Source: Bradyrhizobium sp. CCGB01 (GTDB taxonomy: Bacteria > Pseudomonadota > Alphaproteobacteria > Rhizobiales > Xanthobacteraceae). Taken from it: a DNA stretch of 64,000 nt. Positions 26,175 through 33,232 of this stretch are shown in pieces (within the stretch, counting starts at the first letter, position 1; each line of letters opens with the position of its first letter). The notes beneath the pieces were generated by a model that worked only from the letters and a program-made list of their open reading frames with translations, was not told where the DNA came from and made no database searches. The DNA is taken from the NCBI RefSeq assembly GCF_024199795.1, contig NZ_JANADK010000001.1:3410001-3474000 (forward strand). Reading direction: 5' to 3'. Both the position numbers and the translations under genes were made by a program.

Positions 26175-27604
26175 GTCTTGCCTCCGCCGACCGCTGCCTT
26201 CACCGCGTCATCGAAGCCAAGCACCTTGCCGCTGATCTTGGCGGCATAGGCTTCCGCGTCCTTCTTGAGCAGGAACGGCGCGACCTCGCCATTGCCGACT
26301 GCGAAGAAGGCCTGGTCCGCGAACAGCTTGATGCCACGCGTGGTGTCGAAGACATAGGCAACGTTGATCTTCTTGCCCTTGGCCTTGAAGTCGGCATAGG
26401 CGCCGAGTGTGCAACTGGCCGACGAGAAGGGCATGATGCCTGAAGCGTCGACCCAGACCTCGCCGGCCTTGCGCGGATCGGCGATCGGCTTCTTGCAGAA
26501 GGTGTCCCCGCCGGAAATCTCGTAGTTCTTCGTGCTGGCGAGCTGCGCGTCATAGTCGAGCTTCATCTCGGCATAGGCCTTGCGGATGTAGCTGTCGTCG
26601 ACCCACTTCTTCGGATCGAACTCCTTCATGCGGCCGAGGTTCTGAAGCACCTTGACGTCGGCGGTGGCAGCGTCGATCAGCGCGGGCTTGATCGTGGGAT
26701 CGGTGGTCATGTTGCCGCTGGGTCCCAAGAAGATGTAGACGACCTCCTTGTTGATGCCGGTCCATTCCTGGATCTTCTCGGCGGCCAGCTTGGGATCGTC
26801 GCGCAGCCACTGATTGGCGGCGATCAGCGCCTTGAAGTAGGCGACGACAACCTCCGGATATTTCTCGGCGAAGTCGGTGCGGACGACGATGCCGTGGAAG
26901 GTCGGCAGATTGGTTTCTACGCCGTCGAAGATCTTTCGCGCAAACCCGCGGAACGGCAGCAGCTCGGCGAAGGGGACGAAGTCGGCATGCGCATCGATCT
27001 TCTTCTCCTGGAGATTGGTCGAGCCGACCTCGGGGCTCTGGCTCACCAGCTGGAAGAAATCCGACGCGTAGCCGCGGTCCTGCATCGCCTTCAGCACCAT
27101 GCCGTGTGCGGCGGATCCGAACGGCACGCTGACGAGCTTGCCCTTGAGATCGGCGAGATCGTAGTAGGGCGAATCCTTGTGGACGACGATGCCGTTGCCG
27201 GACCCCGAGAGGCTGTAAGCGGCGATCCCGATCAGGCGGCTCTTGCTCTCAGGATTGCTGTCGAAGGTGAAGCCGTTCACAATCAGCGGATAGTCGCCCA
27301 TCATGCCGATCTGCAGCTTGTTCGCCATCATCGCGTTGGTGACGGGCGGGCCGGACGTGAAGTTCTGCCATTCCATCTCGAACTTGATGTTGGCGTACTT
27401 GCCTGATGTCGGCAGGTATTTTTCGAGGAGATGCAGCTGCCTGATGACGACGCCGGCGGTCACCGTGTTGGTCGTGGTGTCCTGCGTTCCGATGCCGAGG
27501 GTGACGGTTTCCGCCGAAGCCGGCTGCGCGATGAGAAGCGCAAGCGACGTCACCGACACCGCGATCGAGAGCGTGGGAAGATGGCGGACCATTCTCATCC
27601 TCAT
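26171..27604 (-). CDS. ABC substrate-binding protein (NMT1/TauA-like) with C-terminal NosL-like domain
   Basis: Periplasmic receptor of the importer, 477 residues, clearly longer than the usual 320-350. A Sec signal (VRHLPTLSIAVSVTSLALLI to PASAE) precedes the NMT1-type domain, with GIVVHKDSPYYDLADLKGKL, then VPFGSAAHGMVLKAMQDRGY, and QEKKIDAHADFVPF. From about residue 385, VWVDASGIMPFSSASCTLGA, then YVFDTTRGIKLFADQAFF and EVAPFLLKKDAEAYAAK/GKVLGFDDAV follow the pattern of the copper-binding NosL domain. The classical N-terminal Cys-Met motif of NosL is not obvious; cysteines remain in FCKKP and ASCTLG. The ligand is unknown; sulfur or nitrogen compounds are typical for this family. Confidence 0.78.
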   Translation of the reverse strand: MRMRMVRHLPTLSIAVSVTSLALLIAQPASAETVTLGIGTQDTTTNTVTAGVVIRQLHLLEKYLPTSGKYANIKFEMEWQNFTSGPPVTNAMMANKLQIGMMGDYPLIVNGFTFDSNPESKSRLIGIAAYSLSGSGNGIVVHKDSPYYDLADLKGKLVSVPFGSAAHGMVLKAMQDRGYASDFFQLVSQSPEVGSTNLQEKKIDAHADFVPFAELLPFRGFARKIFDGVETNLPTFHGIVVRTDFAEKYPEVVVAYFKALIAANQWLRDDPKLAAEKIQEWTGINKEVVYIFLGPSGNMTTDPTIKPALIDAATADVKVLQNLGRMKEFDPKKWVDDSYIRKAYAEMKLDYDAQLASTKNYEISGGDTFCKKPIADPRKAGEVWVDASGIMPFSSASCTLGAYADFKAKGKKINVAYVFDTTRGIKLFADQAFFAVGNGEVAPFLLKKDAEAYAAKISGKVLGFDDAVKAAVGGGKT

Positions 27605-27677
27605 TCGGTTGGATGTGCTGTGCTTGCCATGATTGGGTGAGGGGGCGGGCAGGGCAAATCCGGAATGAGTGCCGCAG

Positions 27678-27689
27678 TCGATTAGTTGC
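27678..27689 (-). promoter_or_regulatory. Shared AACTAAT dyad, copy before the importer operon
   Basis: On the minus strand this reads GCAACTAATCGA, 73 bases before the binding-protein start codon. Related 12-mers lie before the other units of this cluster at 29091, 29164 and 30049. It is a candidate site for the Crp/Fnr-type regulator encoded next door. Confidence 0.5.
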
Positions 27690-27773
27690 CGGGAAAAGCC
27701 GATTGCATACTCCTTGGGCAGTCCTGCATTATAAAGCTGCTTGCCTGTGCACCGACCCTGGTCGCAAACTCCT

Positions 27774-28547
27774 TCAATCAGATGCGTGGCCGCGCATCTC
27801 CTCCAGCACGTCGGTTCGGCACACCACGATCTGCGACCGTTTGGTCAGCACGATTCCCTTCTCCTGCATGCGCTTCAGGCTGATCGTGACCCATTGCCTC
27901 GTGGCGCCGACCATGTGGGCGATGTCGGCATGGGTGAAGGCCGCCGCGATCACGCGGCCGTCGGCGTCCTCGACGCCGTAAAGCTCGACGAGATGCAGCA
28001 GCAGATGCGCAAGGCGCTGCGTGATCGATCGCGTCCCCAGCATCTGGGCCAGCGCCGAATAGCATTTACCCTTGAAGGTGAGGCCCTCGATCAGGCCGAT
28101 CGCGAGGTTCGGGATCTCCGCGGCAAGGGTCCGTAGCTCCTTTCCGGGCAGATGCACGACGCTGCAATTGCTGGAGGCGACGCCGGACCATTGGTGCACG
28201 GTACCCTCGAACACCTCGGGCCCGCCGACGAAATTGCCGACATGCCAATACGCCAGCGTGATCTCGCGCCCGAGCGGCGAGGTGTAGAACACGCGGATGC
28301 GGCCGCTTTCGATCAGCCAGATGCCGTCATGCTTGCCACCCTGGCTGAACAGCGTCTGGCCGCGATTGAGCACCTTTCGCCGGCCCTGCTTCAGCACCAG
28401 TTCCCGCTCGCGTGGCGAGAGCTTGTCCATCAGCGGCGGCGGTCCGCCGATCCACTGCTGGTTCTCGGTGAGCAGCAGCGAAGAGCTGCCGGCAGGCCGG
28501 ACTGCCGGGGGAACAGCCCCGCGAACCGCATTCGCCGCCTGCAACAT
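27774..28547 (-). CDS. Crp/Fnr-family transcriptional regulator
   Basis: A 257-residue regulator with an N-terminal cNMP-binding-type domain (RRKVLNRGQTLFSQGGKHDG, then IWLIESGRIRVFYTSPLGRE) and a C-terminal winged HTH (ITQRLAHLLLHLVELYG and FTHADIAHMVGATRQWVTIS). It lacks the N-terminal cysteine cluster of FNR, so an iron-sulfur sensor is unlikely. The recognition helix TRQWVTISLKRM lacks the Arg-Glu pair that reads TGTGA, which suggests a different operator. ATG 28547 has GGAGG six bases upstream; a shorter start at MDKLSPRERE is possible. It is encoded inside the flavoprotein/importer cluster and is its likely activator. Confidence 0.87.
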   Translation of the reverse strand: MLQAANAVRGAVPPAVRPAGSSSLLLTENQQWIGGPPPLMDKLSPRERELVLKQGRRKVLNRGQTLFSQGGKHDGIWLIESGRIRVFYTSPLGREITLAYWHVGNFVGGPEVFEGTVHQWSGVASSNCSVVHLPGKELRTLAAEIPNLAIGLIEGLTFKGKCYSALAQMLGTRSITQRLAHLLLHLVELYGVEDADGRVIAAAFTHADIAHMVGATRQWVTISLKRMQEKGIVLTKRSQIVVCRTDVLEEMRGHASD

Positions 28548-28606
28548 GAGCCGCCTCCGGAACGTTTAAATCGTTCTAAAGAGGAGCAATGTCCGTGCCA
28601 GATTAA

Positions 28607-28721
28607 CTCCGCTGTCGTCGCCCGGCTTGACCGGGCGACCCAGTATTCCAGAGACAGCAATGGGTTACGGAGAAGCCGCGGCGTACTGGATTCCCCGCTT
28701 TCGCGGGGAATGACAGCGGAG
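28607..28721. repeat. Bradyrhizobium-type intergenic palindromic repeat (TGTCGTCGCCCGG class)
   Basis: Two hairpin units, GTCGCCCGGCTTGACCGGGC and TTCCCCGCTTTCGCGGGGAA, are enclosed by CTCCGCTGTC at the left and GACAGCGGAG at the right, with CCAGTATTCCAGAGACAGCA and GCGTACTGGA between. A relative with the same internal GTACTGGA and terminal TGACAGC is at 56488-56656. Confidence 0.7.
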
Positions 28722-28740
28722 CGTGAGAGACGTTCAGCGC

Positions 28741-29043
28741 CTAACGCCCCGCCAAACTCAACAGATACGGCTTCGGGTAAATCCCCCGGTTGTGCCCATC
28801 CGAAAACGAGATGTTCAGCCCGTAACCGAGGTCGCCGATCTCGGTAATGGCGATCCCCGGAAATGCTTGGGGAAAGCGGCCGTCGAAGCGGGCGCGGGTG
28901 CAGTGGGCGCATTTGCAGGAGAGGCGAAGTTTTTCCGCGGGCACGCTCAGCGCATCGTCCTGCGTGGTGCGGACGAGGAGCGACGCAAGATCGGCGCTCG
29001 CTTCATAGTCGGCCACGGTCGGTGCCATCAAGGTCATGGTCAT
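28741..29043 (-). CDS. DUF971 (gamma-butyrobetaine hydroxylase N-terminal-like) protein
   Basis: A 100-residue protein with the DUF971 core: KLRLSCKCAHCTRARFDGR (CxCxxC) then ITEIGDLGYGLNISFSDGHN and RGIYPKPYLLSLAG. In other proteins this domain binds zinc and is found fused to Mrp/ApbC iron-sulfur carriers or to gamma-butyrobetaine hydroxylase. ATG 29043 has GGAG seven bases upstream; the longer frame to 29094 lacks a ribosome site. It lies between the Crp/Fnr gene and the divergent ferredoxin reductase, and shares the AACTAAT element. A role in maturing or handling the cluster's Fe-S proteins is inference. Confidence 0.8.
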   Translation of the reverse strand: MTMTLMAPTVADYEASADLASLLVRTTQDDALSVPAEKLRLSCKCAHCTRARFDGRFPQAFPGIAITEIGDLGYGLNISFSDGHNRGIYPKPYLLSLAGR

Positions 29044-29090
29044 GACGTATCTCCGACTCCTTCTTATGTCGGCGCGGGCGAGCGCGGATA

Positions 29091-29102
29091 GCAACTAATT
29101 GC
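29091..29102. promoter_or_regulatory. Shared dyad GCAACTAATTGC, perfect copy
   Basis: GCAA-CTAA-TTGC is a perfect dyad of 4-base arms with a 4-base spacer, in the divergent region between the DUF971 gene (start 29043) and the ferredoxin reductase gene (start 29254). It is the best match of four related elements in this cluster and could serve the DUF971 gene, 47 bases away. Confidence 0.55.
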
Positions 29103-29163
29103 CGGCGCGAGCGCGCGGCGGAGCCGCTCGCTGCCTCGTCTTCGATCATCGCCCGCGAAATGT

Positions 29164-29175
29164 GAAACTAATCGA
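29164..29175 (+). promoter_or_regulatory. Shared dyad, copy before the ferredoxin reductase gene
   Basis: GAAACTAATCGA ends 78 bases before the reductase ATG. It also sits at the left edge of a wider inverted repeat GTGAAA (29162) and TTTCAC (29183). It is weaker than the copy at 29091 but at the same distance from its gene as the copies before the importer and flavoprotein genes. Confidence 0.45.
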
Positions 29176-29253
29176 CCGGGAATTTCACTTCCGCGTTGCC
29201 CGATTCCTCGCTCTCCGAGACCTTGCGTCACCGCAGGCAAGGAGAGACGACGG

Positions 29254-30027
29254 ATGAGCGCATTTCAGAAGGAGACGGTTTTGTCGGTCAGACACTGGAC
29301 CGAGTCGCTGTTCAGCTTCACCGCAACGCGCGATCCCGGCTTTCGCTTCCAGAACGGCCAGTTCGCCATGATCGGCCTTGAGGTCGAAGGCAAGCCCTTG
29401 ATGCGAGCCTATAGCATGGCCAGTGCTAATCACGAGGAGGCGCTCGAATTCTTCTCGATCAAGGTGCCGGATGGCCCGCTGACCTCGCGTCTCCAGAAGA
29501 TCAGGGAAGGCGATATCATCCTGGTCGGCCGCAAGGCCACGGGCACGCTGGTCACCGGCAATCTCATTCCGGGCAAGCGCCTGCTGCTGCTCTCGACCGG
29601 TACCGGCCTCGCGCCGTTCGCCAGCCTGATCAAGGACCCCGACGTCTACGAAAATTACGAGACGATCGTGCTCGCCCATGGCTGCCGCCAGGTCTCCGAG
29701 CTCGCCTATGGCGAGCACGTGGTCGACGGCCTGCGCAATCACGAATTTTTCGGGCCGTTGATCCGCGACAAGCTCGTCTACTACCCGACCGTCACCCGCG
29801 AGCCGTTCCGGAATCGCGGCCGCATCACCGATCTGATCGCGTCGAACCAGCTGTTCGACGATATCGGGCTAACAGGTCTCGATATCGAGACCGACCGCAT
29901 CATGCTGTGCGGCAGCCCGGCGATGCTGGATGAGCTGCCTGCGATGTTCTTCGCGCGCGGCTTTGTCGAGGGCAACCACAGCCAGCCTGGCCATTTCGTG
30001 ATCGAAAAGGCCTTCGTCGAGCGGTGA
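29254..30027 (+). CDS. fpr: Ferredoxin-NADP(+) reductase
   Basis: Transfers electrons between NADP(H) and ferredoxin or flavodoxin through FAD. The 257-residue protein has the proteobacterial type-I arrangement: FAD-binding RAYSMASANHEEALEFFSI, the loop GPLTSRLQKIREGD, NADP-binding LLLLSTGTGLAPFASLIKDP and LCGSPAMLDELPAMF. The C-terminal FVIEKAFVER is the usual FNR tail. ATG 29254 follows AAGGAGAGACGACGG. It is the first plus-strand gene of the cluster and precedes the AprA-like flavoprotein and a ferredoxin. It may be the NADPH link for that pair rather than the housekeeping Fpr; this is inference from context. Confidence 0.88.
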   Translation: MSAFQKETVLSVRHWTESLFSFTATRDPGFRFQNGQFAMIGLEVEGKPLMRAYSMASANHEEALEFFSIKVPDGPLTSRLQKIREGDIILVGRKATGTLVTGNLIPGKRLLLLSTGTGLAPFASLIKDPDVYENYETIVLAHGCRQVSELAYGEHVVDGLRNHEFFGPLIRDKLVYYPTVTREPFRNRGRITDLIASNQLFDDIGLTGLDIETDRIMLCGSPAMLDELPAMFFARGFVEGNHSQPGHFVIEKAFVER

Positions 30028-30048
30028 GGGACAAATCGCATTCCGGCG

Positions 30049-30060
30049 ACAACTAATTGC
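30049..30060 (+). promoter_or_regulatory. Shared dyad, copy before the flavoprotein gene
   Basis: ACAACTAATTGC ends 69 bases before the flavoprotein ATG, in the 102-base gap after the ferredoxin reductase gene. It differs from the perfect copy at 29091 at one base. This indicates a separate, co-regulated promoter for the flavoprotein-ferredoxin-HEAT genes. Confidence 0.5.
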
Positions 30061-30129
30061 TATCGCCGAGAAGCCGCCTGAACAAATCTGACGCAAAGGC
30101 GCCGGCTATCGGCGAACCAGGAGCAAGCG

Positions 30130-31872
30130 ATGGCACTAGATCAGATCGTCGACGGACTTTCGGAGGTTTCCTGCGACGTGCTAGTGATCGGTGGCGGCAC
30201 GGCCGGCCCGATGGCGGCGCTCAAGGCGAAGCTGAAGAACCCGAAGGCCAATGTCGTCCTGCTCGAAAAGGCCAACGTCAAGCGCTCCGGTGCGATCTCG
30301 ATGGGCATGGACGGCTTGAACAACGCCGTCATCCCCGGCTACGCGACGCCCGAGCAGTACACCAAGGAAATCACCATCGCCAACGACGGCATCGTCGACC
30401 AGAAGGCGGTCTATAAATACGCCCAGAACTGCTACAAGATCGTCGAGGAGCTCGACAGCTTCGGTATCCGCTTCCTGAAGAACGAGAACGGCGACTATGC
30501 CGTCAAGAAGGTGCACCACATCGGCACCTATGTTCTGCCGATGCCGAACGGCGAGACCGTGAAGAAGGCGCTGTATCGCCAGCTCCGCCGCGCCCGCATC
30601 CTGATCTCGAATCGCTACATGGCAACGCGGCTGCTGAAATCGTCCGACGGCCGCATCGCCGGCGCGATCTCGGTCAACACCCGCACCGCCGAGATCCTGG
30701 TGATCAAAGCCAAGGCCGTGATCCTCTGCATGGGTGCCGCGGGCCGCCTGGGCTTGCCGACCTCCGGCTACATGTTCGGCACCTATGAGAACGCCGCCAA
30801 TTCCGGCGACGGCTACGCGATGGCCTATCACGCCGGCGCCGCGCTCGCGAACCTCGAATGCTACCAGATCAATCCGCTGATCAAGGACTATAACGGCCCG
30901 GCCTGCGCCTATGTCGCCGGCCCGTTCGGTGCCTTCACGGCGAATAACGAGGGCTCGCGCTTCATCGAATGCGACTATTGGTCGGGCCAGATGATGCTGG
31001 AGTTCTATAACGAGCTGCTATCCGGCAAGGGCCCGGTGTTTCTCCAGCTCAAGCATCTCCATCCCGACACCATCTCCGAGATCGAGTCCACGCTGCACAA
31101 GGTCGAGCGTCCGACGCGCGGCCTGTTCCAGCAGGGGCGTGGCGTCGACTACCGCAACGACTCGATCGAGATGCACATTTCCGAGATCGGCTTCTGCTCC
31201 GGCCACAGCGCCTCCGGCGTGTTCGTCGACGACAATGCGCGCACCACCGTGCCGGGCCTTTACGCCGCCGGCGACATGGCGAGCGTGCCGCACAATTACA
31301 TGCTCGGCGCCTTCACCAATGGGGCGGTTGCCGGCGTCGACGCCATGGAGTTCGCCGATAGTCATGATTTCGCGGAGTTCGACGCCGCCGATGTCGCTAT
31401 CGAGCGCGACCGCGTGCTGGCGCCGACCAAGCGCGAGGACGGCATCCCGCCGAACCAGCTCGAGTACAAGACCCGCCGCCTGGTCAACGACTATCTCCAG
31501 CCGCCAAAAGTCACGCGCAAATACGAGCTCGGCGCGCGCCGCCTCGCCGAGACGCGGCAGGACATGCAGGAGCACATGATCGCGCGCAACGCGCATGAGC
31601 TGCTCCGCGCCCTTGAGGTGCAGTCGATCATGGACTGCGCCGACATGGCTGTGCATGCCTCGCTGTACCGCGAGGAGAGCCGCTGGGGCCTCTATCACTG
31701 GCGCACGGATTTTCCGGAGAAGGACAACGAGAACTGGTTCTGCCACACGCTGCTGTCCAAGCAGAACGGCAAGATGACCAGCGAGAAGCGCGCGGTAGAG
31801 CCCTATGTCGTGCCGATCGCGGACGACGAGAAGGACCTCTACGACAAGCAGCGCATCCGCGCGACCGCCTGA
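30130..31872 (+). CDS. AprA-like FAD-dependent oxidoreductase (fumarate reductase / adenylylsulfate reductase alpha family)
   Basis: A 580-residue flavoprotein. FAD-binding CDVLVIGGGTAGPMAALKAK lies at about residues 15-34, then VKRSGAISMGMDGLNN, and the second FAD segment VPGLYAAGDMASVPHNYMLG near residue 378. The C-terminal EESRWGLYHWRTDFPEKDNE is the pattern of the capping tail in adenylylsulfate reductase alpha. A small 2[4Fe-4S] protein follows directly, copying the AprA-AprB pairing. No sulfate adenylyltransferase or Qmo genes are present, so sulfate reduction or sulfite oxidation is not supported. Probably a cytoplasmic oxidoreductase for the imported solute; the substrate is unknown. 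Confidence 0.82.
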   Translation: MALDQIVDGLSEVSCDVLVIGGGTAGPMAALKAKLKNPKANVVLLEKANVKRSGAISMGMDGLNNAVIPGYATPEQYTKEITIANDGIVDQKAVYKYAQNCYKIVEELDSFGIRFLKNENGDYAVKKVHHIGTYVLPMPNGETVKKALYRQLRRARILISNRYMATRLLKSSDGRIAGAISVNTRTAEILVIKAKAVILCMGAAGRLGLPTSGYMFGTYENAANSGDGYAMAYHAGAALANLECYQINPLIKDYNGPACAYVAGPFGAFTANNEGSRFIECDYWSGQMMLEFYNELLSGKGPVFLQLKHLHPDTISEIESTLHKVERPTRGLFQQGRGVDYRNDSIEMHISEIGFCSGHSASGVFVDDNARTTVPGLYAAGDMASVPHNYMLGAFTNGAVAGVDAMEFADSHDFAEFDAADVAIERDRVLAPTKREDGIPPNQLEYKTRRLVNDYLQPPKVTRKYELGARRLAETRQDMQEHMIARNAHELLRALEVQSIMDCADMAVHASLYREESRWGLYHWRTDFPEKDNENWFCHTLLSKQNGKMTSEKRAVEPYVVPIADDEKDLYDKQRIRATA

Positions 31873-31905
31873 CCCACCGCAACAGCAAGCAACAGGAGAC
31901 ATCAA

Positions 31906-32139
31906 ATGCCTCTCGCCTCCTACCAGACATCGGTTCCGGTGGTCGTCGACGACGCCAAATGCATCGCCGACAAGGGCTGCACCGTCTGCGTCGATGTCTG
32001 CCCGCTCGACGTCTTGCGTATCAGCGACATGACCAACAAGGCCTACATGGCCTATGACGAGTGCTGGTACTGCATGCCCTGCGAGGCCGATTGCCCGACC
32101 GGCGCCGTCACCGTCAACATTCCCTATCTGTTGAGGTGA
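31906..32139 (+). CDS. 2[4Fe-4S] ferredoxin (AprB-like electron-transfer subunit)
   Basis: A 77-residue protein with two four-cysteine sets: C19, C25, C28, C32 in CIADKGCTVCVDVCP and C53, C56, C59, C63 in CWYCMPCEADCP. The first set has a six-residue spacing after the first cysteine rather than the classical two, as in AprB-like and some special ferredoxins. It lacks the AprB C-terminal tail. It starts 33 bases after the flavoprotein gene with CAGGAGAC upstream and most likely passes electrons between the flavoprotein and the ferredoxin reductase encoded just before. Confidence 0.87.
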   Translation: MPLASYQTSVPVVVDDAKCIADKGCTVCVDVCPLDVLRISDMTNKAYMAYDECWYCMPCEADCPTGAVTVNIPYLLR

Positions 32140-32141
32140 TC

Positions 32142-33119
32142 ATGTCGAGCCCGTTTGAATCCTACGACGACTTGGAGGACGCGGACGAGCGGCTTCAGGC
32201 CGCCGATCCCGCCGAACGCCGCGTCGCCATCATCGCGCTCGGCCATTCCGGTGATCCCGCCGCGGTAGCACATCTCGCCAACATGGTCGCCGATCCCGAC
32301 GCCGGCGTGCGCCAGCAGGTCGCGATGGCACTCGGTGAGTTCGACGGGCCGGAGGCTGCGAGCGCGCTGGTCAAGCTGCTGGTCGATCCCGAAAGGATCG
32401 TCGCGGCGGCTGCCGCCGACAGCATGGCCGAGTTCAAGGATCCCGCCTGCGCCGACATCGTCCTGCCGCTGGTCAAGCACGCCCACGCGTTTGTCCGCAT
32501 GGGCGCCTTGCGCGCGCTGAAGGAATTGCGCCGCAAGGACACGCTGAAGCCGGCGCTGGAAGCGCTTCAGGACTCCGATGCCGCTGTGCGCGTGCAGGCG
32601 ATCGGCGTGATCGGATTCCTCAAGCTGGAAGAATCCATCCCCGCGCTGACCGCCCTGATCATCGACCCCGATGCCCATGTGCGTCGCGCCGCCGTGAGTG
32701 CGCTGGCGTTCTCGCAGATGAAGCCGGCGGCCGAGACGATCACGCGCGCGCTGAAGGATTCCGACTGGATGGTCCGCGAGATGGCGGCGGAAACGCTGGG
32801 TCTCAACGTCAACGGTTCGCTTGCCGCCGACCAGCTCGTCGGCTCGCTCGCCGACGAATTCTGGCAGGTGCGGCTGAAGGCGATCCGCAGCCTCGGCAAG
32901 ATGAAGATCGAGCGCGCGGTGCGTCCGATCGGCAATTGCATCAACCACGACCAGGCGAATTTGCGGAAGGAGGCCGCTGCCGCACTCGGCGAGATCGCCC
33001 ATCCCGACGGCGAGGCATTCCTGGCCGTCATTGCCGACGACGCCGACCCTGATGTCCGCAAGAACGCGCGTTGGGCGCTGCAGCAGATCGCGGCCCGCAA
33101 GGCGCGGGCAGGGGCATAA
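32142..33119 (+). CDS. HEAT-repeat (PBS-lyase-like) protein
   Basis: A 325-residue soluble protein made almost wholly of about ten 31-residue HEAT repeats with the consensus D.D..VR..A..ALG......A...L...; clear units are DPDAGVRQQVAMALGEF, DSDAAVRVQAIGVIGFL, DPDAHVRRAAVSALAF and DADPDVRKNARWAL. Such proteins are scaffolds or cofactor-handling chaperones. ATG 32142 lies two bases after the ferredoxin stop, preceded by GAGGTGAT, so the two are translationally linked. The tie to a flavoprotein-ferredoxin pair suggests assembly or docking of that complex; no enzymatic motif is visible. Confidence 0.87.
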   Translation: MSSPFESYDDLEDADERLQAADPAERRVAIIALGHSGDPAAVAHLANMVADPDAGVRQQVAMALGEFDGPEAASALVKLLVDPERIVAAAAADSMAEFKDPACADIVLPLVKHAHAFVRMGALRALKELRRKDTLKPALEALQDSDAAVRVQAIGVIGFLKLEESIPALTALIIDPDAHVRRAAVSALAFSQMKPAAETITRALKDSDWMVREMAAETLGLNVNGSLAADQLVGSLADEFWQVRLKAIRSLGKMKIERAVRPIGNCINHDQANLRKEAAAALGEIAHPDGEAFLAVIADDADPDVRKNARWALQQIAARKARAGA

Positions 33120-33232
33120 CAGAGGGGTCGGCTCCCGCTCTGGACTTCCCCCGTCAGACGTTTATTGGTCTTCGCCAATGGGATCGGCTGCAGCGAATGT
33201 GGCCGATCCGAGAAACAGCGAGGACGCCGGCC

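Noticed and set aside
27774..28547. FNR or FixK identity for the Crp/Fnr-type regulator
   Set aside because: No N-terminal cysteine cluster as in FNR, the HTH differs from FixK, and no TTGAT-N4-ATCAA box lies in its cluster.
29162..29188. CRP site formed by GTGAAA and TTTCAC
   Set aside because: The half sites are 15 bases apart, too wide for the 6-base spacer of CRP; reported only as part of the local dyad context.
30130..32139. True adenylylsulfate reductase (aprBA) for sulfur oxidation or reduction
   Set aside because: The ferredoxin lacks the AprB tail and has a different first cysteine spacing; no Sat, Qmo, Dsr or Sox genes are present. Kept only as AprA-like.
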